Source: Acidimicrobiia bacterium | GTDB taxonomy: Bacteria; Actinomycetota; Acidimicrobiia; Acidimicrobiales; Poriferisodalaceae | Direction of reading: 5' to 3' | NCBI GenBank assembly: GCA_022827265.1 | Contig: JAJDTF010000040.1 | Span: forward strand, 1-35,543 | DNA length: 35,543 nucleotides | In this document: positions 22,991 to 30,392 of the stretch, piece by piece | Layout: the number at the start of each line of letters is the position of its first letter | How positions within the stretch are numbered: the stretch's first letter is position 1 | Position numbers and translations under genes: made by a program | The notes under the pieces: model-generated | Databases searched by the model: none | Told to the model about the DNA's origin: nothing | Seen by the model: only the letters and a program-made list of their open reading frames with translations

Positions 22991-24400
22991 GTGTTGAACG
23001 CTGTGCTGGCGCGCTTGGCAGTGCGTCGGGCTGCGGCGCTTCTCGCAGCGGTGCTGTTGGCGGCAGGCTGCTCGGAATCGCCTCCCGAGGCCAGCCCGCC
23101 GGTGCAGCTCCAGCTTGCGCCTGCCGACGGTTATGACGCCGGCATGTTCACCTTGGGCGTGCTGCTGGACTTGGGTCAAGACGAGGCCGACCGTGCGGCG
23201 CTCGCCGGCGTTCAGGCCTACTGGGCCGGCGTCAATGCCCGAGGCGGCATCGCCGGGCTCTACCCGGTTGAGCTGTCGGTGAGGCACCGCGACCCTGCCG
23301 CTACCTCGGACGGGGACACCGCTGCGCTGCGGGAAGTCGGCGCGCCGGGCACGTCGGAAGGGGAGGCGCCGCCGCTCGGGAACGGGGATGCCAACGCAGG
23401 CGCTGCGGTCGGGGAGTGGGATGTCGCAGCGCTGGCCTACGTAGGCAGCTCGATCGACGCCGCCGAAGTGACGGCCGGGCTGTCGTTGCCGGTGGTGCCG
23501 GCCGTCGCCACGCTGGCCGGCGAGGACCTGGACCGGGTGCTCACGTCCGCGGCGCCCGTGGAGCTGACCACCGTGGCCCTGCTGGACCGCTTCCGTGCCA
23601 GCGGACCAGGCGCCACCTGGTGCGTCATCGTCGACAGTTCACCCCTGGGCCGCCACGTCGCCGCGGCGGCCTATGCCGCAGGCGCTGCCCGTGAGACGGT
23701 GCCGGCAATGCTCGATCTCGACGTGGGCGAGATCGAGGTGCTCAATCTGGATGCGTCCGTCTTCGACGTCACCGACGCAGTCAGCGACCGCCAGTGCCGG
23801 TATGTGCTCGTCGAGACGAGCGAGCCCGGAGCTGTCCACGTGCTCGAACGGCTCCCGCCGAACCTGACCGTCGTACGGCGCTCCACCCTTGCTGCCGGCA
23901 TCGAGCTGCCAGGACAGGTGGAGCTGCTTATCGACCCCGCCCCGCCCTGGCAGACCGATCGCTCCGCCGTGATGGATGCGTTCGCCGCCGACTGGGCAAG
24001 CTTCAGCGCCGACGCTGCGGCCGAGCCGCTTGCGCAGCCGGCGTCGCCCACCCAGCCCGGCGACCGCCCTCTGGCAGACCCTCGGGTGCGGGCCGGATGG
24101 CTGTCACAGCTGCGCCTGCACCTGTTGCTGGAACAAGCGGTCGCTGCCGGCGATGTGAGCCGGGAACGGCTCGTTGCCTTGGCAGGACAGGTCGAGCCAG
24201 TCGATCCCGACCGCAACACACTGCCCGGCGTGCCACGCATCGGCATGGACATCTCCGAGCCGATCGGCGGCGGACCGTTGCGCACTCTCCGTCTCTACGG
24301 ACGCAGCGATGTTGCCGCCGACGACCTCGGGCTGCGCCAAGTACTCGCCCTCGACGTGACCCACCTGATGGAAATGCTGCGAGACCGCCTCGGCCCCTAG
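22991..24400 (+). CDS. Substrate-binding lipoprotein, periplasmic-binding-protein type 1 fold
   Basis: The 469-residue protein starts with a signal peptide ending in the lipobox LLAAGC. The N-terminal domain FTLGVLLDLGQDEADRAALAG leads to VQAYWAGVNARGGIAGLYPVE, the layout of branched-chain amino acid or amide binding proteins of ABC importers. About 30 residues near 105-135 are a Gly/Ala/Glu-rich insertion. The start may be GTG 22991 or TTG 22994. No permease or ATPase genes accompany it, so it is either an orphan binding protein or a sensor. The 124 bases before it hold no feature I can support. Confidence 0.75.
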   Translation: MLNAVLARLAVRRAAALLAAVLLAAGCSESPPEASPPVQLQLAPADGYDAGMFTLGVLLDLGQDEADRAALAGVQAYWAGVNARGGIAGLYPVELSVRHRDPAATSDGDTAALREVGAPGTSEGEAPPLGNGDANAGAAVGEWDVAALAYVGSSIDAAEVTAGLSLPVVPAVATLAGEDLDRVLTSAAPVELTTVALLDRFRASGPGATWCVIVDSSPLGRHVAAAAYAAGAARETVPAMLDLDVGEIEVLNLDASVFDVTDAVSDRQCRYVLVETSEPGAVHVLERLPPNLTVVRRSTLAAGIELPGQVELLIDPAPPWQTDRSAVMDAFAADWASFSADAAAEPLAQPASPTQPGDRPLADPRVRAGWLSQLRLHLLLEQAVAAGDVSRERLVALAGQVEPVDPDRNTLPGVPRIGMDISEPIGGGPLRTLRLYGRSDVAADDLGLRQVLALDVTHLMEMLRDRLGP

Positions 24401-24401
24401 C

Positions 24402-25148
24402 TCAGCGCACGGGCACGCCGAGCAGTTCGCCGGCGACGGCCCGCACCTGGCGGTCACGATCCTCGAGTGCTGCCCGCACGGCATCGGCGGCTCGGTCGTC
24501 GTCGAACTGGTACAGCCCGAGCAGCGCACGGCGGCGGATCTGCGGCCGGTCGTCCATGGCGGCCAGCAACATCTCGAGCGCCATCCCCCGGGCAGCCTCG
24601 TGGGTCGCACCCGCAGCAGCGCTGTCGGGCGCACACGGTCCGGACTTTGGTTCGGCGGCAGCGTCGTGAGCCGCGCCGGCGGCAGCCTCCTGGGGCGCGC
24701 CCGCTTCGGCGTCCAAGCCAGCAGCGATCGCCCCCAACGCCGCCACAGCGCTCTCCCGGCACAGCGGATCGTCATGGCCGCCCGCCACCCGGCACAACTC
24801 CTCGACCGGTCCGGAATCCCGGTCACGCTCGCCGAGCGCGGCCGCCGCCACCTCCACCACCGATGCATCCGGATCGCTCAGCAGCCCCGCAAGCTCGACT
24901 TCGGGCGGTGCCAGCTCCGCGGCCCGGCATCGCACCACCGCCGCATCGTCGCCCAACGCTCGCCTGACCTGTTCCGCCCGCAGCGCCCCGCACCGAGCCA
25001 GCGCTCCGAGCGCCGCCGTCCGCACACCCGGATCGTCGTCGTCCAACAGCCGCTTGGCCACGGCTGCCTCGCCCCGATGACCTGCCACGACCGCTTCCAG
25101 CCGCCGTGCGTACGCCTCGCCCTCCGCCCTGCTGTCATCGCGTGCCAT
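24402..25148 (-). CDS. HEAT-repeat protein
   Basis: The protein (about 248 residues from ATG 25148; GTG 25184 is an alternative) is built of short helical repeats with the HEAT/PBS-lyase pattern: AVAKRLLDDDDPGVRTAALG, LLSDPDASVVEVAAAALGE, HDDPLCRESAVAALGAIA, and at the end MDDRPQIRRRALLGLYQF with LEDRDRQVRAVAGELLG. Such repeats are protein-binding scaffolds. An Ala/Glu/Gly-rich segment (about residues 150-190) separates the last two repeats. The start was chosen for GGTGA before it. Its stop codon faces the lipoprotein stop with one base between. Confidence 0.75.
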   Translation of the reverse strand: MARDDSRAEGEAYARRLEAVVAGHRGEAAVAKRLLDDDDPGVRTAALGALARCGALRAEQVRRALGDDAAVVRCRAAELAPPEVELAGLLSDPDASVVEVAAAALGERDRDSGPVEELCRVAGGHDDPLCRESAVAALGAIAAGLDAEAGAPQEAAAGAAHDAAAEPKSGPCAPDSAAAGATHEAARGMALEMLLAAMDDRPQIRRRALLGLYQFDDDRAADAVRAALEDRDRQVRAVAGELLGVPVR

Positions 25149-25239
25149 CAAGAGATCACCGAGACAGTCCGCGGGCTCACCCACACGTCAACAGACCAGC
25201 GCGAGTGCTCTCGCTCGTAGCCCGTGGCCTCATTGCTGC

Positions 25240-25527
25240 TCACCCGATCAGCGCTTCGAGCACCAACGCTCCTGCCAGCGCGCCAAGCAGCACGAGCGCT
25301 ACCAGGGCGATGACGCAGATGGCCGTGAACGCCCCCAACCCGAGCACTGCAACCAGCCTTCGCCAGATCGCCGTGGGCTTGTACGGCCACCGCCCCGGTC
25401 CTGTGCGCCCGGATTCCAAATGCCCCGGTCCTGTGCGCCCAGATTCCGAGTGCCCCGGCTCGACGCGCTGCGCTCCCATGTGCCTCGGCTCGACGCGCCT
25501 CGGTTCCATGCGCCCAATATGCCCCAT
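25240..25527 (-). CDS. Small membrane protein with decapeptide repeats
   Basis: The N-terminal half is four tandem decapeptides (MEPRRVEPRH, MGAQRVEPGH, SESGRTGPGH, LESGRTGPGR). A basic segment WPYKPTAIWRR and a long hydrophobic stretch of about 38 residues (from LVAVLGLGAFTAICVIALV) follow, long enough for one or two membrane passes. The ten-residue period matches a 30-base tandem repeat in the DNA, which supports this frame as the coded one. I chose the Met codon at 25527 to leave room for a promoter between it and the divergent protease gene. No family is recognised. Confidence 0.45.
   Translation of the reverse strand: MGHIGRMEPRRVEPRHMGAQRVEPGHSESGRTGPGHLESGRTGPGRWPYKPTAIWRRLVAVLGLGAFTAICVIALVALVLLGALAGALVLEALIG
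25391..25510. repeat. 30-bp tandem repeat, four units
   Basis: Units at 25391-25420, 25421-25450, 25451-25480 and 25481-25510 align without gaps and share the pattern YGCCYCGG-Y-C near the start and TTCC/TCCC near the end. Units 1 and 2 are nearly identical, and units 3 and 4 resemble each other more than the first pair. The unit length is a multiple of three, keeping the minus-strand frame open. Confidence 0.8.
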
Positions 25528-25580
25528 CTGCGACCCAACCGCGCGTGCCTTGGACAGGGCGCATGGCACGCTGTGCGCCT

Positions 25581-27047
25581 GTGACCGACGCGACCGGCGG
25601 CCCGCCGGAAGACGATCCCGACGCTCGTCTCGACGCCCCTCCCGGCAGCCCGCCAGCAGACGGGCCCGACGACCGGCCGGCTGATGTGCCCGACGACGGG
25701 CCGGCTGATGTGCCCGACGACCGGCTCGACGATGTGCTCAACGTGCCCGACGACGACGCGGATCTCGGCTGGCGCGCCCTCGCGGGATCGCTCGACGATC
25801 TCGGTTTCGCCCCGCCGCCCGCCGCCGAACCCGAGCGACCCAGCCGGGCATACCCCGCACCCGAGACTCCAGCCGCGCTCGCAGCCGAGTCCAACGCTTC
25901 CGACCCTGCAGTCGAAACCGCCACTGGATTCGCCGGCGCCACCACCGCCACCACAGCCGCCGACGCCGCCACCACCGAGGCCGATACCGACACTGACGCC
26001 ACCACCGACCCCACCCACACGGCTTCGGGCCACCCGCGCCCCCGCCAATACTCCCGCGGCAGCACCACCTTCATCCTCGGCATGCTCCTCCTGGCGCTCC
26101 TCATCGTCACCGGCTTCACCACCACGCTCATCGACAAAGCCGTCATCGCCCCCGGCCACACCGCCGACATCGAGGACTTCGTCGACGTCCGAGACCACCC
26201 CGCCTACGCCTCCGACGCCACCATCTCCCTCGTCAGCGTCCGCACCAGCTTCGCCCCGTCGCTGTTCGAAGTGATCGGCGGCTGGCTCGACGGCGCCCTC
26301 GAAGTGGTCGACCTCGAAGACATCCTCGGCGAGCGCACCGTGGCCGAGAACCGTGACGCCGGACGCCTCCAGATGGACCAGTCCACCCAGGTGGCCGTGG
26401 CCGTCGCCCTCGAGCACCTGGGCCACGAGATCATGACCCCCATCGGCGCCCGCATCGAGCGGGTCATGCCCGACGCCCCGGCCGACGACGCCCTCCGCGA
26501 AGGCGACATCGTGCAAGCGGTCGGCGACACGGCCATCACGACGGCGCAGCAGCTGTCCGACACCGTCAAGTCCCACGAACCGGGCGCCGCCGCCACGTTC
26601 ACCGCCCTCGCGCCCGACGGCCAGATCCGCACGGTCACCGTCACCCTGGCCGACCGAGACGGCGTCGCCCTGCTCGGCGTCATCGTCACCACCCACGTCG
26701 AATTCGCCGAGCCGCCCATCGACGTGCGTCTCCACATCGAGAACATCGGCGGCCCCTCCGCCGGCCTCGCCTTCACCCTGTCGGTCATCGACGCCCTCAC
26801 GCCCGAACCGCTCACCGGCAACCTCGACGTCGCCGCCACCGGCACCATCCACCACGACGGCTCGGTGGGCCCCATCGGCGGCGTGTCGCAGAAGTCCCAC
26901 GCCGTCGTGCGAGCCGGCACCGACCTCTTCCTCGTGCCCGCATCCCAGGTCGAAGAAGCGACCGCCGTCGCCGAGCCCTCGGTCGCCGTCGTGGGCGTCG
27001 AAACCCTCGAAGATGCCCTCGCCGCAATAGCCGCCCACCGCTCCTGA
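25581..27047 (+). CDS. Membrane-anchored PDZ-Lon (S16) serine protease, YlbL-like
   Basis: From GTG 25581 the protein is 488 residues. An acidic unstructured N-terminus is about 145 residues long. One membrane segment follows (TTFILGMLLLALLIVTGFTT), then a PDZ domain (TPIGARIERVMPDAPADDAL through GDTAITTAQQLSDTVK) and a Lon proteolytic domain at the C-terminus. The catalytic Ser393 is in IGGPSAGLAFTLSVIDAL and Lys438 in GVSQKSHAVVRAG, 45 residues apart as in Lon. There is no AAA ATPase domain. YlbL-type proteins are actinobacterial and firmicute membrane proteases of poorly known substrate. The stop codon lies at the edge of a block homologous to the small-protein family further right. Confidence 0.9.
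   Translation: MTDATGGPPEDDPDARLDAPPGSPPADGPDDRPADVPDDGPADVPDDRLDDVLNVPDDDADLGWRALAGSLDDLGFAPPPAAEPERPSRAYPAPETPAALAAESNASDPAVETATGFAGATTATTAADAATTEADTDTDATTDPTHTASGHPRPRQYSRGSTTFILGMLLLALLIVTGFTTTLIDKAVIAPGHTADIEDFVDVRDHPAYASDATISLVSVRTSFAPSLFEVIGGWLDGALEVVDLEDILGERTVAENRDAGRLQMDQSTQVAVAVALEHLGHEIMTPIGARIERVMPDAPADDALREGDIVQAVGDTAITTAQQLSDTVKSHEPGAAATFTALAPDGQIRTVTVTLADRDGVALLGVIVTTHVEFAEPPIDVRLHIENIGGPSAGLAFTLSVIDALTPEPLTGNLDVAATGTIHHDGSVGPIGGVSQKSHAVVRAGTDLFLVPASQVEEATAVAEPSVAVVGVETLEDALAAIAAHRS
25665..25736 (+). repeat. 24-bp tandem repeat, three units, coding for PDD octapeptides
   Basis: Three in-frame 24-base units encode PDDRPADV, PDDGPADV and PDDRLDDV in the acidic N-terminus of the Lon-like protease. 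Length variation between strains would change only the unstructured cytoplasmic arm. Confidence 0.8.
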
Positions 27048-27091
27048 CCGCCGAGCTGTCTCGGTATGCCACGAAGGAAGACTTCGCTTAA
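27042..27091 (+). pseudogene. Remnant of the small coiled-coil membrane protein family
   Basis: Bases 27042-27088 match 32582-32628, inside the second intact family copy, without gaps, at 38 of 47 positions. Translated, ELSRYATKEDFA then stop corresponds to ELSRFATKEDLA. The block starts over the stop codon of the Lon-like gene. The rest of the gap to 27174 shows no feature I can support. Confidence 0.55.
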
Positions 27092-27174
27092 CACCGAAGC
27101 AACCTTTCCGAATAGCAGCAATTTGGCAAGGCTCGCGTGCGCCGCCGGAACAGGGCCGCGAGGTCGGCAGTCGG

Positions 27175-28431
27175 TCAGTGCGGGGTGAGCGACATGGGGT
27201 AGGTGTCGAGCAGTTCGGCGCCGTCGGCGGTCACATAGACCTGGTTTTCGAGCTTGACGCCTTCGGTGCCGCCGGGTTCGCCCACGTACACCTCCAAGCA
27301 GAGCACCACGCCGTCCTCGACGACGCCGTCGTATCCGTGTGTGTCCCAGTCCTGGAGGTAGTGGATCATGGGGTATTCGGTGGACAGGCCCAGCCCGTGG
27401 GCGACGTCGGCGTAGCGGTTGGGCAGGTAGCGGTCGGGGAGCTGGTAGCTGTGCTCGGCGAACTCGCGGAAGCTCAGCCCGGGCTCGAGCAGCTCACGGT
27501 TGTGGGCGAGCACGTCACAGGCGAGCGAGTGAAGCGATTGCTGGTTCGGGGTGGGTTCTCGGCCCGGCGTCACCCAGCTGCGCGACATGTCGGCCGCATA
27601 CCCGTAGGGGCCGATCAGGTCGGTGTCGAAGCCGACGAGGTCGCCGGCTTCGATCACCCGATGGGAGCACTCCGCGAACCACGGATTGGTCCGGGGGCCG
27701 CTCGACAGCAGCCGGGTCTCCACCCACTCGCCGCCGCGGGCGATGTTGCCCGCGTGCAGGTGCGCCCACAGCTCGGCCTCGGTGATCCCCGGGCGCAGCG
27801 CCTGGCGCATCTCGCCCACGGCCTGCCCGGCAGCATGAACGGCCCGGCGCATCGCCACGATCTCCTCGGGATGCTTGCGGTAGCGGGCCAGCTCGGTGAA
27901 CGCCATGGTGGTCACCGTGTCCACGCCGCGCCGCGCCAACGCCGCCAGCCCCAGCGGCTCGCACTTGTCGAACGCGACCCGCAGCGAACCGCGGCCATGC
28001 AACCGCACGAGATCCGCTATGCCGTCGGCCCACCGATCCGCCGCCTCAGCCTCGCGGGGGCCGTTCTCGAAGAAGAACCAACCCACCGCCGGCCGCACCT
28101 CGTCGATCAGCGGCAGATGCGCGCTGAGATGCTCACACCGGGCCAGATCGAACAGCACCACCGGCCCGTCGGTCGCCACGAACGCATACCGCACCGGGTT
28201 GTGGGCAGTCCACACCGCCATATTCGTTGCATCGGTGGCATAGCGTATGTTGATCGGGTCGAACAGCACAATGCCCGCCACGTCGGCGGCCTCGAGCTGA
28301 CTCCGCAGCCGCCCCAGCCGCCACGACCGCACAGCATCCATGTCCGGCGCCCGCAAACCAGCCGCCTCCCACTCCGCGACCGCCGCGCCCGACACACCCC
28401 CAGCGCTCACAGCAGCGACCGTAATCGCCAC
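27175..28431 (-). CDS. M24-family protein closely resembling DMSP lyase DddP
   Basis: The 418-residue protein has the M24 (pita-bread) fold and is much closer to DddP than to ordinary Xaa-Pro peptidases. Shared stretches include FDPINIRYATDATNM, GGEWVETRLLSSGPRTNPWF and FDTDLIGPYGYAADMSRSW. The metal ligands D269, D271, D281, H345, E380 and E395 keep one constant offset (26) from DddP numbering as I recall it (295, 297, 307, 371, 406, 421). Tyr340 matches DddP Tyr366. The position of the proposed catalytic Asp377 is Thr351 here. DddP cleaves dimethylsulfoniopropionate to DMS and acrylate; with this change another substrate is plausible. GTG 28431 is the presumed start. Confidence 0.85.
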   Translation of the reverse strand: MAITVAAVSAGGVSGAAVAEWEAAGLRAPDMDAVRSWRLGRLRSQLEAADVAGIVLFDPINIRYATDATNMAVWTAHNPVRYAFVATDGPVVLFDLARCEHLSAHLPLIDEVRPAVGWFFFENGPREAEAADRWADGIADLVRLHGRGSLRVAFDKCEPLGLAALARRGVDTVTTMAFTELARYRKHPEEIVAMRRAVHAAGQAVGEMRQALRPGITEAELWAHLHAGNIARGGEWVETRLLSSGPRTNPWFAECSHRVIEAGDLVGFDTDLIGPYGYAADMSRSWVTPGREPTPNQQSLHSLACDVLAHNRELLEPGLSFREFAEHSYQLPDRYLPNRYADVAHGLGLSTEYPMIHYLQDWDTHGYDGVVEDGVVLCLEVYVGEPGGTEGVKLENQVYVTADGAELLDTYPMSLTPH

Positions 28432-28482
28432 CGCCGAATCAAGGCGCGGCGGTGAGGGCTTCGATGTTGTGAGTGCCGACGT

Positions 28483-28863
28483 TTATGGGCGCACGATGTC
28501 GACGTCGATTCGGGCTGCGTCGGCGAGTGCCGCAATGTCGTGAGGGTCAGAGGTCACTATCTGGTCGCCTGCACCGCAGAGGGCGACGAGCGCGGCATCG
28601 ATGGCATCAACCAGGCCTGTCCGTGCCAACAACACACCCGCCCGGCGGCCCAGCTCATCGTTGAGCGGCACAACGTGAGTACCCAGCAGCGCTTTCGCCA
28701 GCCGGGCTTGACGCCCTGAACCGCCCCGCCACACCTGCGCCACCACGCCGCCATGGGTCAGCGGGGGACGGCCGGTCAGATGAGCAACCTCCACACGCTC
28801 CCAGAGCCCCTGCTCGTCGCGCTCGAGGGCGATCAGCGCCCCCGCATCAAGCACCAAGCTCAC
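28483..28863 (-). CDS. vapC: VapC-type PIN-domain toxin (pair 1)
   Basis: PIN-domain toxins cut RNA, commonly initiator tRNA or rRNA. From GTG 28863 the protein begins SLVLDAGALIALERDEQG with the first catalytic Asp. It continues with the acidic middle segment DAIDAALVALC and the C-terminal TSDPHDIAALA, giving the expected cluster of acidic residues. GGAGAG stands six bases before the GTG. The start lies 17 bases inside the antitoxin gene, a coupling usual for VapBC. A longer frame from 28920 exists but its extra residues are antitoxin sequence out of frame. Confidence 0.88.
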   Translation of the reverse strand: MSLVLDAGALIALERDEQGLWERVEVAHLTGRPPLTHGGVVAQVWRGGSGRQARLAKALLGTHVVPLNDELGRRAGVLLARTGLVDAIDAALVALCGAGDQIVTSDPHDIAALADAARIDVDIVRP

Positions 28864-29146
28864 GCTCGGCTCTCCGCTGCTGCCATTCGATGCGGAACCG
28901 ATCCGCCTCTTCGCGATCAAGGCGGCGCCGTTCCTCGACTTGCTCCAGGGTGATCTTGCCGAATTCGGCCTCGTAGTCGGCTATTGCCTCGCCGAGGGCA
29001 TCGAGCAGCCGCCGCTGTTCGCACTTGTCGGCCAGTGCCTCGTTGATCCATGCACTCACCGAGGAAGCATCCCCGGCGCTCACAGCGGCGCCCGCAGCTT
29101 CCAGGAGGTCTTCATCGATGGTGACCGTAATGCGGCGCTTGGTCAT
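28847..29146 (-). CDS. vapB: VapB-type antitoxin (pair 1)
   Basis: The 99-residue protein starts MTKRRITVTIDEDLLEAA, the strand-helix start of a ribbon-helix-helix DNA-binding domain (dimer strand RITVTID), continuing SVSAWINEALADKCEQRR. A long charged helix rich in Glu and Arg follows (residues 50-99) and would wrap the toxin. AAAGG directly precedes the ATG, and the upstream TAATAAGATAAAGG is AT-rich enough for a promoter. Such antitoxins usually repress their own operon. Confidence 0.85.
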   Translation of the reverse strand: MTKRRITVTIDEDLLEAAGAAVSAGDASSVSAWINEALADKCEQRRLLDALGEAIADYEAEFGKITLEQVEERRRLDREEADRFRIEWQQRRAERELGA

Positions 29147-29150
29147 ACCT

Positions 29151-29390
29151 TTATCTTATTAGGCCCAATTTCCGGCGGGCGACGATCTGCGGGTCGGCGG
29201 CATCGAGACGGTCCCCGAACGCGGCGACGATCTCGGCCATCACGGGGCGAACCGATCGCGAGCCAGTGTCGAACTGCCACGCGGGGAACCAGGTGGTGCT
29301 TCTGCCCCGCAGCCCGATCAGCGTTCCGCTGCGCCGCCGCAGCTCCACCGCGCTGCGACTCGCGAAGAGGTTCAGGAACGCAAGCGGCAT
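29151..29390 (-). pseudogene. Probable antitoxin fragment with FPAWQFD motif
   Basis: The last 79 residues of a minus-strand frame look like a real protein: ASRSAVELRRRSGTLIGLRG, then WFPAWQFDTGSRSVRPV and a helical end MAEIVAAFGDRLDAADPQIV. The helix-turn-helix-like start followed by a FPAWQFD segment is typical of antitoxins of the Xre/ParS-like group and relatives. No convincing N-terminal part precedes it; the sequence upstream belongs to the second VapBC pair on the other strand. It is probably the remaining piece of a gene cut by insertion or deletion. ATG 29390 could still allow a short product. Confidence 0.45.
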
Positions 29391-29443
29391 TGGCAATGAC
29401 CGCGGCCCCGGCAATGCACCCGCTGGGTTCTCTGCTGCTCGGA

Positions 29444-29467
29444 CTGCATCATGATGATATGATGCAG
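29444..29467. promoter_or_regulatory. Operator-like inverted repeat at the second vapB start
   Basis: CTGCATCAT (29444-29452) and ATGATGCAG (29459-29467) are perfect 9-base inverted repeats around GATGAT and end two bases before the antitoxin ATG. A ribbon-helix-helix antitoxin would be expected to bind such a site and repress the operon. There is no clear ribosome-binding site, so the message may be leaderless or nearly so. Confidence 0.65.
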
Positions 29468-29469
29468 TG

Positions 29470-29688
29470 ATGCGGACGACGATTGACCTGCCGGCTGATG
29501 TGCATGCCCTCGCCCGCGAGATCGCGCACCAACAGCGCAAGTCGCTGAGCCAAGTCGTCACTGAGCTGATCCGGCTGGCACTCAGCCCGGTCGATGCGCC
29601 CTCAACGCCGGCTGCCGCGGGGCTGCCGACCCTCCGGGTCGGGCGGGCTGTCACAGCCGAAGACGTCCGGTCCCTCGAAGACGAATGA
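29470..29688 (+). CDS. vapB: VapB-type ribbon-helix-helix antitoxin (pair 2)
   Basis: The 72-residue protein begins MRTTIDLPADVHALAREIAH, a canonical ribbon-helix-helix start, and continues QQRKSLSQVVTELIRLAL. A Pro/Ala linker and the toxin-contacting tail LRVGRAVTAEDVRSLEDE follow. The ATG at 29470 lies directly after the inverted repeat; GTG 29467 would fall within it. The last four bases overlap the toxin start (ATGA). It is a different subgroup from pair 1. Confidence 0.88.
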   Translation: MRTTIDLPADVHALAREIAHQQRKSLSQVVTELIRLALSPVDAPSTPAAAGLPTLRVGRAVTAEDVRSLEDE

Positions 29689-30083
29689 CCGCAGCGCTCG
29701 CCGACGGGAACGTCCTCATCGCGCTCGTCGTCGAAGACCATGTCCATCACCGTCTGGCCCGAGCCTGGTTCGACGGCCACGACGATGATCTGGCCACCTG
29801 CCCCATCACTCAGGGGACGCTGCTGCGTTTTCTGATCCGCGAAGGCATCGGCGCGCTCGACGCGTTCGGGGCGCTGCAGCAGGTGCAGTCGCTGCCCCAG
29901 CACGTGTTCTGGGCAGACGAGATCGGCTTCGACGCCGCAACGCTCGCCGGGGTCATCGGGCATCGCCAAGTGACCGGCGCCTACCTCGCCGCGCTCGCCC
30001 GGCACTTCGGGGGCCGTCTGGCAACACTCGACCGCGGCCTCGCAGCGCTGCACCCCCAATCAGCACTGCTGATAGCGCGCTGA
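29685..30083 (+). CDS. vapC: VapC-type PIN-domain toxin (pair 2)
   Basis: The 132-residue PIN protein starts MTAALADGNVLIALVVEDHV with the first acidic residue (Asp7 in LADGNVL). It has the helix VHHRLARAWFDG, the family-typical CPITQGTLLRFLIREG with a conserved Thr/Arg, and the late segment GGRLATLDRGLAAL with the last Asp. TGAYLAALARHFGGRL fits the PIN fold. It is translationally coupled to the antitoxin. Its order and strand are independent of pair 1, which lies on the opposite strand. Confidence 0.88.
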   Translation: MTAALADGNVLIALVVEDHVHHRLARAWFDGHDDDLATCPITQGTLLRFLIREGIGALDAFGALQQVQSLPQHVFWADEIGFDAATLAGVIGHRQVTGAYLAALARHFGGRLATLDRGLAALHPQSALLIAR

Positions 30084-30116
30084 CGGCTGCGGCGGTGAGC
30101 TGACGAGGGGCTTCGG

Positions 30117-30359
30117 TCAGTTGATGTTCAGGAGCCAGGACACGCCGAATCGGTCCTCGGCCCGGATCTCGGAACGCAGGTCGGTGCGCAGCGTGTCCAT
30201 CTCGGCCCTGAGTTCAGCGCCCTGATTGCCGATGCGCGCACTGAGGCGGTCGATGCTGTCGTCGAGCGCGCCGAACTGCCACACCAGCAGCGCAAACATG
30301 CCCCCCAGCAACGCGGCGATCAGCCCTCCCATCACGCCGATCACCGCGTTGGGCGACAT
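30117..30359 (-). CDS. Small membrane protein with C-terminal coiled coil
   Basis: The 80 residues begin with a membrane segment (VIGVMGGLIAALLGGMFALL) followed by a heptad-rich helix: ALDDSIDRLSARIGNQGAEL then RAEMDTLRTDLRSEIRAEDR. The topology (membrane segment first, coil second) is the reverse of the family at 31.8-34.8 kb, so I do not count it as a member. It is divergent from pyrE with 33 bases between the starts. No named family is recognised. Confidence 0.6.
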   Translation of the reverse strand: MSPNAVIGVMGGLIAALLGGMFALLVWQFGALDDSIDRLSARIGNQGAELRAEMDTLRTDLRSEIRAEDRFGVSWLLNIN

Positions 30360-30392
30360 CGTCCTGCGCTCCCGGCTTTACGATTGGCGCCG

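Noticed and set aside
25391..25510. 30-base repeats as a CRISPR array
   Set aside because: The units are directly adjacent without spacers, diverge gradually and keep a coding frame; no cas genes are present.
25299..27038. Long minus-strand open frame (579 codons) opposite the Lon-like protease
   Set aside because: It is Gly/Asp/Val-rich shadow sequence; the plus strand encodes a protease with intact catalytic motifs.
30368..30392. CGCTC-x-CGGCTTTACGATTGG resembles the start of family copy 3
   Set aside because: The match is only about 20 bases with mismatches and lies in the pyrE promoter gap; chance similarity is as likely as a remnant.
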